A stretch of 64,000 nucleotides of DNA from Polaromonas sp. CF318 (GTDB lineage Bacteria > Pseudomonadota > Gammaproteobacteria > Burkholderiales > Burkholderiaceae_C), in contig NZ_AKIV01000076.1 of assembly GCF_000282655.1 (NCBI RefSeq), forward strand, positions 1 through 64,000, given 5' to 3'. The position numbers were made by a program, and so were the translations under genes. This document shows, in pieces, positions 7,883-15,531 of the stretch; the stretch's first letter is position 1; each line of letters opens with the position of its first letter. The notes beneath the pieces are model-generated. The model searched no databases, was not told the origin of the DNA, and was given only the letters and a program-made list of their open reading frames with translations.

Positions 7883-9081
7883 CACGCCCCAGTCGCTCAT
7901 CACTGGTCCTGGACGGTTCCGAAGTCAAATACCGCCTCGAAGCTGAACGCCTGGCTTCCAAGACCCCGGTCCATGTCGATTGGGTCCGCTTCACGGTCCT
8001 GCGCCGCAACGCGCCCTATGTCCCTGTTGATCTGCTCTTCCCGCACCCCGACACCAACATCTGGGACGAGAACTACCGGGCCGCGCAGCAAGCCCGCGTC
8101 CTGCGCGAGATACCCGACTGCGACTTCGACGCCTCCACCCAGGCCCTGGACCTGGCGCAAACCGTTGCAGCGGCCCTAGGCCCCGACTTCGTCGTCAATC
8201 CCGAATTCAAGAAGGGCCACGACTTCTACAAATTCCGCTGGTGCATAGAGCGCAACGGCGCCGAATGCGGCTGGGTCGGCTTCCTGTCCTCCGGCGAATC
8301 ACCACGCCAGAAAGCGCAAGCGCAAACCATCCATTGCAACCTGTTCGGGATGGCTTGCACTTTCGCCCATCACGGCTGGCGCGAACGCCTGGCCGACATC
8401 CTCGAAGAACGCGAAGCCACCTTGACCCGCTGCGACCTGGCCCTGGACTTCTTCGACGGCTACCCCGGCGGCATCAAGGCCATACGCGAGGACTACAACG
8501 AAGGCCGCTGCAATGTCGGCGGCAAGCTGCTCAAGGTCAACTTCGTGGGCGACTGGTCCGAGCACTCCCAAGGCGGACGCTCCCTCTACTTCGGCTCCAA
8601 GGAAGCCGGCAAGGAAACCAACGCCTACGAAAAGGGCGACCAGCTCTTCGGCGTCGAAGCCGGCAGCCCATGGCTGCGCCTGGAGCTGCGCTACGGCAAC
8701 AAGCTGCGCGTGCTGCCCGTGGACATGCTGCGTCGCCCCGCCGACTTCTTCGCCGGCGCCTCGGACTGGCACACCGCGGCCCTGGCCCTGGCTGACGCCG
8801 TCGCCATCCCGCAAAAGGTCTCCACCACCGGGCGCCTGCCCATGGAAACCGTCGAAGCCGAATGCGTCAGAAACATCCGCTGGACCCTGCAGACCGCCGC
8901 GCCGTCTGTCGCCGCCGCATTCCAGTTCCTCGGCGTCGAGGAGTTCCTGACCTTCGTCAGCAACCAGAAGCTGCCAGGTCGCCTTCAAAAATTCATGCCC
9001 GCAGAGCTGGGCCGTTCATTCGCGGCGGCATTCGGTCGCCTGTCACAGCCAGAAGGTGCCCCGGCCTTCGCCATGGCTTAA
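7879..9081 (+). CDS. Phage replication initiation protein (RstA/Rep_trans-like)
   Basis: 400 residues. Filamentous-phage initiators nick the plus-strand origin and start rolling-circle replication. Family-like segments are 'VHVDWVRFTV' near residue 35, 'CGWVGFLS', 'HCNLFGMACTFA', 'ATLTRCDLALDFFDG' (metal/catalytic region), 'SLYFGSKEAGKETNAYEKGDQLF' (with the Tyr of the nicking motif) and 'WLRLELRYGNKLRVLP'. It belongs to the replication initiation factor family that includes RstA of CTXphi. The ssDNA-binding protein gene follows 25 bases later. The gene is intact. Confidence 0.9.
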   Translation: MTRPSRSSLVLDGSEVKYRLEAERLASKTPVHVDWVRFTVLRRNAPYVPVDLLFPHPDTNIWDENYRAAQQARVLREIPDCDFDASTQALDLAQTVAAALGPDFVVNPEFKKGHDFYKFRWCIERNGAECGWVGFLSSGESPRQKAQAQTIHCNLFGMACTFAHHGWRERLADILEEREATLTRCDLALDFFDGYPGGIKAIREDYNEGRCNVGGKLLKVNFVGDWSEHSQGGRSLYFGSKEAGKETNAYEKGDQLFGVEAGSPWLRLELRYGNKLRVLPVDMLRRPADFFAGASDWHTAALALADAVAIPQKVSTTGRLPMETVEAECVRNIRWTLQTAAPSVAAAFQFLGVEEFLTFVSNQKLPGRLQKFMPAELGRSFAAAFGRLSQPEGAPAFAMA

Positions 9082-9106
9082 CAGAGGGGAGAGGAGTTAG
9101 TCAGTT

Positions 9107-9442
9107 ATGAAAATGAAAAGCCAAGCCATCTGCACCGGCATCAAAGAGTCGTCAGGCACCTTCGAGGAAACCAAGAAGGCCTTCAGCTCCACCACCTTCC
9201 ACCTGATCGTGGACGTCGCGGAAAACTCCGCCGGCCGCTCCATCGGGTCCGTCTCGCGCCCCTTCAAGTTCGGCGATGCGACCGAGTTCGAGAAATGGGC
9301 CCACCTGGGCAAGTCCTGGCCCGTAACGGGCCTGCTCTGCGACTGCGAATTCGACGTGGTGGCCGGCGCGGACAACGCCTCCAAGCTCACCCTGGTGGGC
9401 ATCAAGCCCGCGCCACAACAGCAAGCCAGAGCGGCGGCCTAA
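9107..9442 (+). CDS. Phage single-stranded DNA-binding protein (gpV/RstB-like)
   Basis: 111 residues, directly after the initiator, where filamentous phages keep the protein that coats progeny ssDNA and switches synthesis from duplex to single strands. 'TFHLIVDVAENSAGRSIGSVSRPFKFGDATEFEKW' and the final 'DNASKLTLVGIKPA' suggest a small OB-fold protein. The identity rests on position, size and general resemblance. The ATG has GGAG-rich sequence upstream (GGGGAGAGGAG, 9086–9096). Confidence 0.75.
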   Translation: MKMKSQAICTGIKESSGTFEETKKAFSSTTFHLIVDVAENSAGRSIGSVSRPFKFGDATEFEKWAHLGKSWPVTGLLCDCEFDVVAGADNASKLTLVGIKPAPQQQARAAA

Positions 9443-9444
9443 AC

Positions 9445-9672
9445 ATGCGCCTCCTCATCCAGTCCAAAACGACCGGGAAGTTCCTCTGTCCTGCACTGGA
9501 TGGGGGCCAGCCCGTGTGGGTCGCATCGCTGCGCGAGGCCGGCGGCGGTGTCGTCTCCGACATCGAAACCGTCAACCAGCTGGTTGAAGACAACTGCGAC
9601 TTTGAAGACATGCCGCAACTCATTGACCTGGACCGCCTCGGCACGGAACGCGACTACAGCAAGAGCAAATGA
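9445..9672 (+). CDS. Small hypothetical phage protein
   Basis: 75 residues, starting 2 bases after the ssDNA-binding protein and overlapping the next small ORF by ATGA. It is soluble and acidic in the middle ('VEDNCDFEDMPQLIDLDRLG'). No family was recognised. Its position suggests a gene translated together with the replication module. Confidence 0.65.
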   Translation: MRLLIQSKTTGKFLCPALDGGQPVWVASLREAGGGVVSDIETVNQLVEDNCDFEDMPQLIDLDRLGTERDYSKSK

Positions 9673-9830
9673 AACATTCCAATTCGTTTCGCATGCGAAA
9701 CCCCATCCGCACCCATAACCGCTTCGCGGCGGCCTGGGTCTACATCCACCAGGCGCTGATCACCTGCGTCGAGGTCCTGCGCCTCGGTGTGCGTGATGCC
9801 CGCGCCACATTGCGCCATCGAGCGAACTGA
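9669..9830 (+). CDS. 53-residue ORF containing a parS-like palindrome
   Basis: Starts at the ATG overlapping the previous stop (ATGA, 9669–9672) and ends with TGA at 9830. The product is basic and has a possible amphipathic or membrane helix ('FAAAWVYIHQALITCVEVLRLG'). Codons 6–11 are made of the 16-bp palindrome at 9686–9701, so the DNA has a double use here. The overlap and codon bias favour a real gene; the function is unknown. Confidence 0.5.
   Translation: MKHSNSFRMRNPIRTHNRFAAAWVYIHQALITCVEVLRLGVRDARATLRHRAN
9686..9701. promoter_or_regulatory. parS-like palindrome, copy 1 (perfect)
   Basis: GTTTCGCATGCGAAAC, a perfect 16-bp palindrome. It has the GTTTC…GAAAC arms of chromosomal parS but a 6-bp GCATGC centre instead of 4 bp. 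It lies at the junction of the replication and virion modules of the element. Confidence 0.7.
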
Positions 9831-9843
9831 AAGGGGGAATGCT

Positions 9844-9993
9844 ATGTCTGATTGTTCTGGTGGTGATTCTTCGTTTGTCGGTGTTTGCCAAAACTGCCGC
9901 TACGTGATTGAGGAAGATGAAATCGATGATTCGCAAGCGGGAGTTGAATGCCCTTCGTGCGGGTCGGATGACGTGGTGTTTGAGGAGGCTTGA
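9844..9993 (+). CDS. Small zinc-ribbon protein
   Basis: 49 residues with two CxxC pairs, C15/C18 and C36/C39, and many acidic residues, forming a minimal zinc ribbon. A GGGGGA ribosome binding site lies just upstream. The stop overlaps the next start (TGATG at 9991–9995). It is lower in GC than the neighbours. Small zinc ribbons can be regulators or interaction modules; the role here is unknown. Confidence 0.65.
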   Translation: MSDCSGGDSSFVGVCQNCRYVIEEDEIDDSQAGVECPSCGSDDVVFEEA

Positions 9994-10205
9994 TGCGCTT
10001 CCTGATCTGCACCGAAGACCTTAACCCGTGCCCGCCGGACAAGGTCTCATCGCTGAGCCTGGCCGAGGCACTGGATCCGGCCCTGCTCGGCATCACACCA
10101 CAAGGAGTTCTGAAAGCTTATTCATGGGGATTGGGTGCCGTGCTCACGATGTGGCTCATCGGCTACGGCATAGCCCTCGCGACCGGGTTGATACGCAAGG
10201 TTTGA
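9993..10205 (+). CDS. Small membrane protein, candidate minor virion protein
   Basis: 70 residues with one transmembrane helix near the C-terminus ('WGLGAVLTMWLIGYGIALATG') followed by the basic end LIRKV. The major coat protein just downstream also ends VIRKV, and both have the same layout of polar N-terminus, helix and basic tail that contacts the DNA in virions. There is no signal peptide. The ATG at 9993 is coupled to the zinc-ribbon gene. A minor coat role is inferred. Confidence 0.65.
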   Translation: MRFLICTEDLNPCPPDKVSSLSLAEALDPALLGITPQGVLKAYSWGLGAVLTMWLIGYGIALATGLIRKV

Positions 10206-10258
10206 CTCCAGCCTGCAGCACGCCAGCGTTGTGAAACGTCGTGTGCTGTGGGGTGTAG

Positions 10259-10277
10259 TTCCGGGGTGTTCCCGGAA
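10259..10277 (+). terminator. Hairpin before the coat gene, possible attenuator
   Basis: TTCCGGG (10259–10265) pairs with CCCGGAA (10271–10277) around 5 nt. No T-tract follows, so it may partly terminate or protect the 5' end of the abundant coat mRNA. Confidence 0.4.
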
Positions 10278-10302
10278 AACACCATTTGAAAAAGGAATTC
10301 AA

Positions 10303-10560
10303 ATGAAGTTGTTCAAAACCGCCCAGAAGTTCGGCAGCACCGCAGCCGCCAAAGTCGCCGCCGTCGGCACCAGCCTGGCCCTGCTGGGCTCGCGCGCCAT
10401 GGCCCAGACCGCTGATCCCAGCGTGCTGGACCAGTTCTTTGACGCCATTGGTCTGAACACCGTGGTCGGCAAGGTGGTCGCCATCGGCCTGATCATCGTC
10501 GGCATCGCGCTGGCCTTCAAGGGCCCGGACCTGGCCAAGCGCGTTATCCGCAAGGTGTAA
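10303..10560 (+). CDS. Filamentous phage major coat protein
   Basis: 85-residue preprotein. The signal peptide (basic start, then a hydrophobic core) ends AMA at residue 34. The mature chain from Q35 has 51 residues, the usual size of gpVIII. It has the classic pattern: short acidic N-terminus ('TADPSVLDQFFDAIG'), one membrane helix ('VGKVVAIGLIIVGIALAF') and a basic C-terminus ('DLAKRVIRKV') that faces the packaged DNA. It sits in the membrane before extrusion. The ATG at 10303 has AAAGGAA upstream. The layout is diagnostic even without a search. Confidence 0.88.
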   Translation: MKLFKTAQKFGSTAAAKVAAVGTSLALLGSRAMAQTADPSVLDQFFDAIGLNTVVGKVVAIGLIIVGIALAFKGPDLAKRVIRKV

Positions 10561-10562
10561 TC

Positions 10563-10664
10563 GTGCTCACCGGTGCCCTCATAGCCCTGTTCTGGGCCAT
10601 CATCGCCCTGATCGGTGCTCTGAGCGGCATCGGTTTCTGCCTCGCGCTCGGAGGTGGCAAATGA
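10563..10664 (+). CDS. 33-residue hydrophobic protein, candidate gpVII/gpIX minor coat
   Basis: A very short ORF with a GTG start at 10563, two bases after the coat stop. It ends TGA at 10662–10664, overlapping the pIII gene start (ATGA). Almost the whole product is one membrane helix ('ALIALFWAIIALIGALSGIG'). Ff phages have minor proteins of 32–33 residues at the virion tip in the same genome position, between gpVIII and gpIII. The assignment is by size, hydrophobicity and position. Confidence 0.65.
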   Translation: MLTGALIALFWAIIALIGALSGIGFCLALGGGK

Positions 10665-12061
10665 GCCGCCTGAACCACCTGAGCCGCCTTCGCGCCCTGG
10701 TAGCGGCTGCAATGCTGCTGCTGCCATTCCATCTCCTGGCCGCGACCGTCGCGGCACCGTCCGCCTTCGAAAAATTCATGGGCCTGGCCACCGGAGCTGG
10801 CAAAACCACCGTCACCCTGGCCTCCAACGGCACCCCGCTCGCAGCGCCTGGCGTGCCGACCATAGAGACTGACGGCGGGCTACCCAAGGCCACCGCGACC
10901 GGCAGCGTCACCAATCCCGCCGGGAACCGCGTACCCGTCTCCGCCACCGCCCGCGTCCCCGCCGCCGAGATCGGCGCGGCGACGGGCCGCATGCTCGTGA
11001 GGCTGGGCCTGAAAGCCGCTGCGGTCATCGGCGCCGGCGTCGTGCTCTACGACTTCGCCAAGGAAATCAAGTTCATCCTGTCGCGCAATCCCGACGGCAC
11101 CATCAAGGTCGAGAAAGAAGACCCCGACGTGTGCACCGTGGCGCCGTGCTACAGCTACACCATGTCAGGCGGGACGTTTCCCACGGCCTTGAAGGCCTGC
11201 CAGAAGCAGGCTGAGCTGGGGAAAGCCGCCAATCCGCAGTTCAACTTTGTGAACCCGCGCACGAATAGCGACATCTCAAACATGGTCTGCTATATCGACA
11301 TCTATTACACAAACGGCACACCCTACGTCATGGGCGCCGTCGCGCCAATCAACGTCGCGCCCATTCCCGCCAAGCCCGTGGCCTATCTGCCCTCGTCGCA
11401 GCAAGAGTTCGTCGATGCCGTGGCCGCCAAAAGCGGCTGGCCCACCAGCTCCAAGGTCGGCCAGCTGCTCGAGGAATCCGCCGCAGAGACCGGCGTCAAG
11501 GTCAAGACCGGCCCCATGACCGTCACCGGCCCGGCCACCTCGTCAGGCGCCCAGAAGGTCACGCAGAACACCACCAACAACACGACCAAGACCGAGAACA
11601 CGACCTACAACCACACCTATAACGGCGACACCATCACGACCACCACGGTGACTATCACCAATATCACGAACACCACCACGGGCGAGCCGATCTCCAGCGA
11701 GACCACCACCGAAACCCCGGACAAGGAGGAAGACCCGCCCAAGGTGGACGTCACCGACACGCCGCTGCCGGCGCAGCCCAAGCTCTACACGCCCAAGTAC
11801 CCCAACGGCCTGGAAGGCGTCTGGACCCAGCAGAAGGCCGCGCTCACCGCGACGCCGCTGGCGACCCTGGCCGGCAAGCTGATGCCCCATGTCGGCAGCT
11901 CGGGCACCTGCCCGGTCATGAACATGGACCTGTCCTTCGCGGTCTGGGCCGACTTCGGGGTTCGCGACGTGGCTCCGCCTTGCTATGTCTGGGACTGGGC
12001 GCGGCTGATCGTTCTGGTCGGCGCGCTGCTGCTGGCCCGGGCCTTGATCTTCGGAGGCTGA
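10661..12061 (+). CDS. Phage adsorption protein, pIII/TspB-like
   Basis: 466 residues. The signal peptide ends near residue 28. An N-terminal domain contains a further hydrophobic helix near 115–128. A cysteine-containing domain (C-TVAPC, KAC, MVC, about 157–210) is followed by a Thr/Asn-rich linker (about 300–360) and a short cysteine-bearing C-terminal domain. The C-terminal membrane anchor 'LIVLVGALLLARALIFGG' completes it. This is the architecture of filamentous-phage receptor-binding proteins and the related TspB family: binding domain, flexible linker, anchored C-domain. The order (coat, pIII, DUF2523, Zot) supports it. Host receptor specificity cannot be read. Confidence 0.8.
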   Translation: MSRLNHLSRLRALVAAAMLLLPFHLLAATVAAPSAFEKFMGLATGAGKTTVTLASNGTPLAAPGVPTIETDGGLPKATATGSVTNPAGNRVPVSATARVPAAEIGAATGRMLVRLGLKAAAVIGAGVVLYDFAKEIKFILSRNPDGTIKVEKEDPDVCTVAPCYSYTMSGGTFPTALKACQKQAELGKAANPQFNFVNPRTNSDISNMVCYIDIYYTNGTPYVMGAVAPINVAPIPAKPVAYLPSSQQEFVDAVAAKSGWPTSSKVGQLLEESAAETGVKVKTGPMTVTGPATSSGAQKVTQNTTNNTTKTENTTYNHTYNGDTITTTTVTITNITNTTTGEPISSETTTETPDKEEDPPKVDVTDTPLPAQPKLYTPKYPNGLEGVWTQQKAALTATPLATLAGKLMPHVGSSGTCPVMNMDLSFAVWADFGVRDVAPPCYVWDWARLIVLVGALLLARALIFGG

Positions 12062-12062
12062 C

Positions 12063-12398
12063 ATGTCCGCCTTCTTCTCTATGCTGCTGGCCAAGGTCAC
12101 CGCCGTCCTGGAATGGATTGGGGCGCTCTGGGTGGCGGTCTTCGTCGCGCTCTGGGACCTGGTCAAGGATGGTTTCGCCTGGCAGTTCGAGCAGATGCTC
12201 AAGATCGCCATTGCGGGCATTGGCTCGATCGACACCAGCGCGGTCGATGCCTACGCCGCCCAGGTAGGCCCGCTGCCGGCCGAGCTGCTCAACATTCTGG
12301 GCCTGCTCGGGGTGGGGCCAGCGATCAGCATCATCACGGCGGCCATCGTGATTCGCCTGGTGCTGCAGCTCATCCCGTTCGTGAGGCTCGGATCATGA
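12063..12398 (+). CDS. DUF2523 membrane protein (pVI-like minor coat)
   Basis: 111 residues, mostly hydrophobic, with helices around 5–30, 45–55 and 80–105. DUF2523 proteins lie between the pIII and Zot genes in many inoviruses and are held to correspond to gpVI, which with pIII closes the virion end. It starts 1 base after the pIII stop and overlaps zot by ATGA. Confidence 0.8.
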   Translation: MSAFFSMLLAKVTAVLEWIGALWVAVFVALWDLVKDGFAWQFEQMLKIAIAGIGSIDTSAVDAYAAQVGPLPAELLNILGLLGVGPAISIITAAIVIRLVLQLIPFVRLGS

Positions 12399-13624
12399 TC
12401 AACGGGCTCGAAGGCATCCCGGGCTCGGGCAAGAGCTATGAGGCCGTGGTCTACCACGTGCTGCCGGCGCTGCAGAAAGGGCGCCTGGTCATCACCAATC
12501 TTCCGCTGCTGGTGGAGATGTTCGCCGCGGTGAACCCGGACTACCGGGATCTGATCGAGCTGCGCACCCGCACCCAGCCCATACGCGGCACCTGGGACGC
12601 GGAGCGCGTGGACGAAAAAGGCAACGGCAACGCCTTCGAACTCTTCGAGGACGGCCATACCGAAAAGCCCGACGTGAAGGTCTCGCTCTTCGGCCATGTC
12701 TGGGACTACTGGAGCGAGTGGAAGCACCCGAAAACAGGGCAGGGACCGCTCTTCATCATCGACGAGTGCCATGTGGGCATGCCCAAACTTGGGACCGATC
12801 CCCAGGTAGTCGAGTGGTACAAGCTGCATCGGCACTTCAACGCCGACGTGCTGCTGGGAACGCAGAACTTCCGGGACATGAATTCGTCCATCGCCGGCTT
12901 GCTGGCGATTCTGATCAAGGTCAGGAAGGCTGACATCCTGGGCAAGGCCGATCACTACATCCGCAAGACGCACGGCGGCTACCGGGGCGGGGTGGTCTCG
13001 ACCGAGGAGCGCAAGTACAAGCCGGAGTTCTTCAAGTTCTACAAGAGCCACACGCAGGGCAACAGCGTGGCCGAATCGGCCGCGCAGGACATGGCGCCCT
13101 TCCTGGTGAAGTTCAACCGGTCCAAGTGGGCGGTGTTCGCCGTGGGGGCCGTGGCCGTGGTCTGGGCGTTCTGGCCGCAGCCGGACACGCCAAAACCGGC
13201 TGTAAAGCGTCCGCCAGCCGCCAGCCTGGTGCAGACCTCCAGCGCGGGGCAGGGGGTCGCCAAAGCCGTTTCAGACCCGGTCGGCACGGTTACCGCCGTG
13301 ATTGGCAAGCAGGCGAGCGACCAGCCGGTCGGGATCAATGAAATCCCGGAGCCCTACGGGCTCAAGGGCCTGCATGTGGTGGGGCAGATCACCATGAACG
13401 GAAAGACCATCTATGTCCTGGCCGTGAGCCAGAACGGCGTGCAGATCACGACGGTGACGAGCTCGGAGCTGGAGCGGATCGGCTACAGGTGGAAGGCGCT
13501 GACGGACTGCGCGGCTTCGCTGCAGTGGAAAGAGAAGGTGAGGGCGCTGACTTGCGACAGTCCGCAGATCACGATGGCGTTGCAGAGGACGGCTACAACA
13601 GCGAATCAAGCTGTAGCGCAATAA
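12395..13624 (+). CDS. zot: Zonula occludens toxin-like phage assembly ATPase (pI)
   Basis: 409 residues. The N-terminal P-loop is GIPGSGKS (7–14) and the Walker B segment is FIIDE with D123/E124. A single transmembrane helix near 245–261 ('WAVFAVGAVAVVWAF') separates the cytoplasmic ATPase from a periplasmic C-terminal domain that contains 'YGLKGLHVVGQITMNGKTIYVLAVSQNG'. pI/Zot proteins drive phage assembly and extrusion through the inner membrane. The name comes from the Vibrio CTXphi homologue; toxin activity should not be assumed. The ATG at 12395 overlaps the DUF2523 stop; the frame is open upstream but lacks Zot-like sequence. Confidence 0.93.
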   Translation: MINGLEGIPGSGKSYEAVVYHVLPALQKGRLVITNLPLLVEMFAAVNPDYRDLIELRTRTQPIRGTWDAERVDEKGNGNAFELFEDGHTEKPDVKVSLFGHVWDYWSEWKHPKTGQGPLFIIDECHVGMPKLGTDPQVVEWYKLHRHFNADVLLGTQNFRDMNSSIAGLLAILIKVRKADILGKADHYIRKTHGGYRGGVVSTEERKYKPEFFKFYKSHTQGNSVAESAAQDMAPFLVKFNRSKWAVFAVGAVAVVWAFWPQPDTPKPAVKRPPAASLVQTSSAGQGVAKAVSDPVGTVTAVIGKQASDQPVGINEIPEPYGLKGLHVVGQITMNGKTIYVLAVSQNGVQITTVTSSELERIGYRWKALTDCAASLQWKEKVRALTCDSPQITMALQRTATTANQAVAQ

Positions 13625-13652
13625 AAACGCCCCGTTGAGGGCGCGCGCGCCT

Positions 13653-13668
13653 ATTTCGCATGCGAAAT
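13653..13668. promoter_or_regulatory. parS-like palindrome, copy 2 (perfect)
   Basis: ATTTCGCATGCGAAAT, a perfect 16-bp palindrome, 29 bases after the zot stop and between two convergent transcription units. The core TTTCGCATGCGAAA is the same as in the copies at 9686 and 18365. Confidence 0.7.
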
Positions 13669-13687
13669 CCGTCCTCAGCGGTGGGTT

Positions 13688-13873
13688 TTAGTTCGAAGGG
13701 GGCCGTTTACCGCTAGTCCATTCTTCGTGGGCCACTTCGACCGGGTTGCGATGTCCGTGCTGGGCTTGGGCCTTGGTTGCCCAATCAGTCATTCGCAGTT
13801 TGGCGGTGTCCCCAGCGGTGATTTGCTGAATGGCCGTGACGAAGGTACGGCGCCATTCTTCGCTTGGAATCAT
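13688..13873 (-). CDS. Small hypothetical protein
   Basis: 61 residues, soluble and polar ('EEWRRTFVTAIQQITAGDTAKLRMTDWATKAQAQHG'). It converges with zot and has the decayed palindrome (13918–13933) upstream of its start. No family was recognised and the start is uncertain. Confidence 0.5.
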   Translation of the reverse strand: MIPSEEWRRTFVTAIQQITAGDTAKLRMTDWATKAQAQHGHRNPVEVAHEEWTSGKRPPSN

Positions 13874-13917
13874 GGGTTTTCTTTCTAATTTCTGGACTGG
13901 ATGCTACTCGCGCACCT

Positions 13918-13933
13918 GTTTCGGATGCGAAGA
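13918..13933. promoter_or_regulatory. parS-like palindrome, degenerate copy
   Basis: GTTTCGGATGCGAAGA differs from the perfect copy at three positions. It lies between the stop of the 13936–14352 gene and the start of the 13688–13873 gene. It may be a decayed or weak site. Confidence 0.4.
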
Positions 13934-13935
13934 TG

Positions 13936-14352
13936 CTAGTTGTGTGTCACAAACCTAGCCGAATCAACCACGTATGTATTCATATTACCGGTGTCGGTTA
14001 CCACGCCGATTTTCATATCCAGCACTTCTTGGAAGTATGGCGATCCGTGATCAGTAATTGGATTCGTTACTGGCACATTGAAAACCTCGACCACAATTGC
14101 TGGGGTTACTTCCGCGGGGAAGCGACGATTTTTTAATCCTGGCTTCCATTGGACTATGTCCCCAACTGAAAAATTTTGCCTTACTCGATATGACTGCAAC
14201 AGGGCTTTAAGAAGCTGTTTAGTCTCATCGTCAGAAAGAGGAGAGTTTTCTGCTTTAACAGCCGCCTGTTGCTCTTGTGCTTTGGCCTCTTGAATAAGTT
14301 CTAGGATTGTTTCTTTAAGAAGAGCCAGGTCGGATTTTGTGAAACTTACCAT
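13936..14352 (-). CDS. Hypothetical protein, low-GC cargo
   Basis: 138 residues. The N-terminal half is helical and charged ('DLALLKETILELIQEAKAQEQQAAVKAE'), probably a coiled coil. The C-terminal half is beta-rich ('FSVGDIVQWKPGLKNRRFPAEVTPAIVVEVFNVPV', 'MKIGVVTDTGNMNTYVVDSARF') and reads like a small SH3/CCG-type barrel. Base composition is clearly lower in GC than the phage genes, suggesting separate acquisition. It may share a leftward transcript with the genes upstream to 15260. Function unknown. Confidence 0.6.
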   Translation of the reverse strand: MVSFTKSDLALLKETILELIQEAKAQEQQAAVKAENSPLSDDETKQLLKALLQSYRVRQNFSVGDIVQWKPGLKNRRFPAEVTPAIVVEVFNVPVTNPITDHGSPYFQEVLDMKIGVVTDTGNMNTYVVDSARFVTHN

Positions 14353-14369
14353 TGTGGGAATTCCTTTCT

Positions 14370-14729
14370 TCAGAGTGAAGAGGATTCAGAGATGAGCACA
14401 TTCCTCATGCCGCGAGAAGCGATTTCCGCGCTGGAGGAGTTGCTTGCCGCGGCGATGAGATTGTTCGCCATGTCAGTAGCTGTGCTGCTTGCCGCGAGGA
14501 TGTGCGATATCTCAGCCGCTTGACTGAATTGTGCGGACGTATAAATCAAGTTGATGGGGCGGCCGCCGCCGTAAAATCTTGTGGGGCGGATATGCTCTAC
14601 ATGCGTGGTTGCGTTGTTTGACTTGTGTAGCGCATTTAAATAGCGGCGTCGAGCAATCCATGCACTTCTGACGAGAGCAAGAAATATGATTGCGAAAATT
14701 GTAAGAAGAATCCAGGCGAAGGTAAGCAT
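14370..14729 (-). CDS. Membrane-anchored hypothetical protein
   Basis: 119 residues. A membrane helix at 3–22 ('TFAWILLTIFAIIFLALVRSA') is followed by RRRY and a Ser/Ala/Asn-rich tail. It starts directly after the stop of the four-helix membrane protein (TAGATG across 14732–14727), so the two genes are coupled. No family was recognised. Confidence 0.6.
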   Translation of the reverse strand: MLTFAWILLTIFAIIFLALVRSAWIARRRYLNALHKSNNATTHVEHIRPTRFYGGGRPINLIYTSAQFSQAAEISHILAASSTATDMANNLIAAASNSSSAEIASRGMRNVLISESSSL

Positions 14730-15260
14730 CTATTCCCCGAGCTGGAGTTGCATGACACGAAATCGAACATACACTGCGTACGCTCCAACGCAACCAACAA
14801 TTAATAGAGATAAGACACCAAAAATTGCCAGCAGCTCTTTGTCAGATTCTTGAAGTGTGCCTTGAGCCAAATGCAATGCTTTCAGTTTTAGTGCACCGTA
14901 TCCTGCCCATATTAACGCGCAAACGAATGGCGCACTTTCTCCGTTGACAACTGCAAGCCAGCCATCCTCGTGTTCTTTAGGCATACCAACCAAATCTTGT
15001 CCAAGCGCTATTAGCATCATTGCGGCAATGGGAAGAGCATCTGCGGTCCCAAAATTCGCGACGAATGCATCCTTAATACCGGTGAGCACGCACAACCCGT
15101 AGGTCATCAGCATGATGCCCGCTGGAGCAAGCAGTACCCAAACCCATCTCACGAAGGATCGTCTGATTCCAGCTGGAGTTATTGGGGGCGTTTTTTTTGT
15201 GGCCACTTGCAAGAAAAACCTTAGTTTTAGGAAATGTAGCAGGTGGGTTGCTTTATGCAT
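14730..15260 (-). CDS. Four-helix membrane protein, cargo
   Basis: 176 residues with about four transmembrane helices (roughly 39–60, 75–92, 108–125 and 142–166). The N-terminus is basic and the loops are short. It is the first gene of a leftward low-GC pair with 14370–14729. The start at 15260 has no clear ribosome binding site, so the true start may be further in. No family was recognised. Small coupled membrane genes in prophages sometimes act in superinfection exclusion or abortive defence, but nothing in the sequence proves this. Confidence 0.6.
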   Translation of the reverse strand: MHKATHLLHFLKLRFFLQVATKKTPPITPAGIRRSFVRWVWVLLAPAGIMLMTYGLCVLTGIKDAFVANFGTADALPIAAMMLIALGQDLVGMPKEHEDGWLAVVNGESAPFVCALIWAGYGALKLKALHLAQGTLQESDKELLAIFGVLSLLIVGCVGAYAVYVRFRVMQLQLGE

Positions 15261-15504
15261 ACCAGGTCACGGTGATGCGTAGCTGTTTTTTATTTCTACG
15301 GCATGCAACTCCGGAGCAGCCATCGTGTCCCTCATCTAAATGGAGGAGGGACACGGGCCGCCTAGTTACTTCACATGTGGATCCATACAAGGAGAAGATC
15401 AAGAACTTGTCCACATTGTGAGCACCTTCCCAAAGAGCCTAGGTCAAGACTCGATAGAAAAGTTGGCTCAGATTTCAGCGCAATTCAGCACTGAGGGCCC
15501 GACT

Positions 15505-15530
15505 GAAAACGGTCTCTTTGGTCCGTTTTC
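15505..15530. terminator. Hairpin downstream of higA
   Basis: GAAAACGG (15505–15512) pairs with CCGTTTTC (15523–15530). On the minus strand it follows the higA stop by about 30 bases and could end the higBA transcript. The T-tract is within the stem, so strength is uncertain. Confidence 0.5.
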
Positions 15531-15531
15531 T

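Noticed and set aside
12113..12394. N-terminal extension of zot in the same frame
   Set aside because: The extension is an alternative-frame reading of the DUF2523 gene; the Zot P-loop begins right after the ATG at 12395, which overlaps the previous stop.
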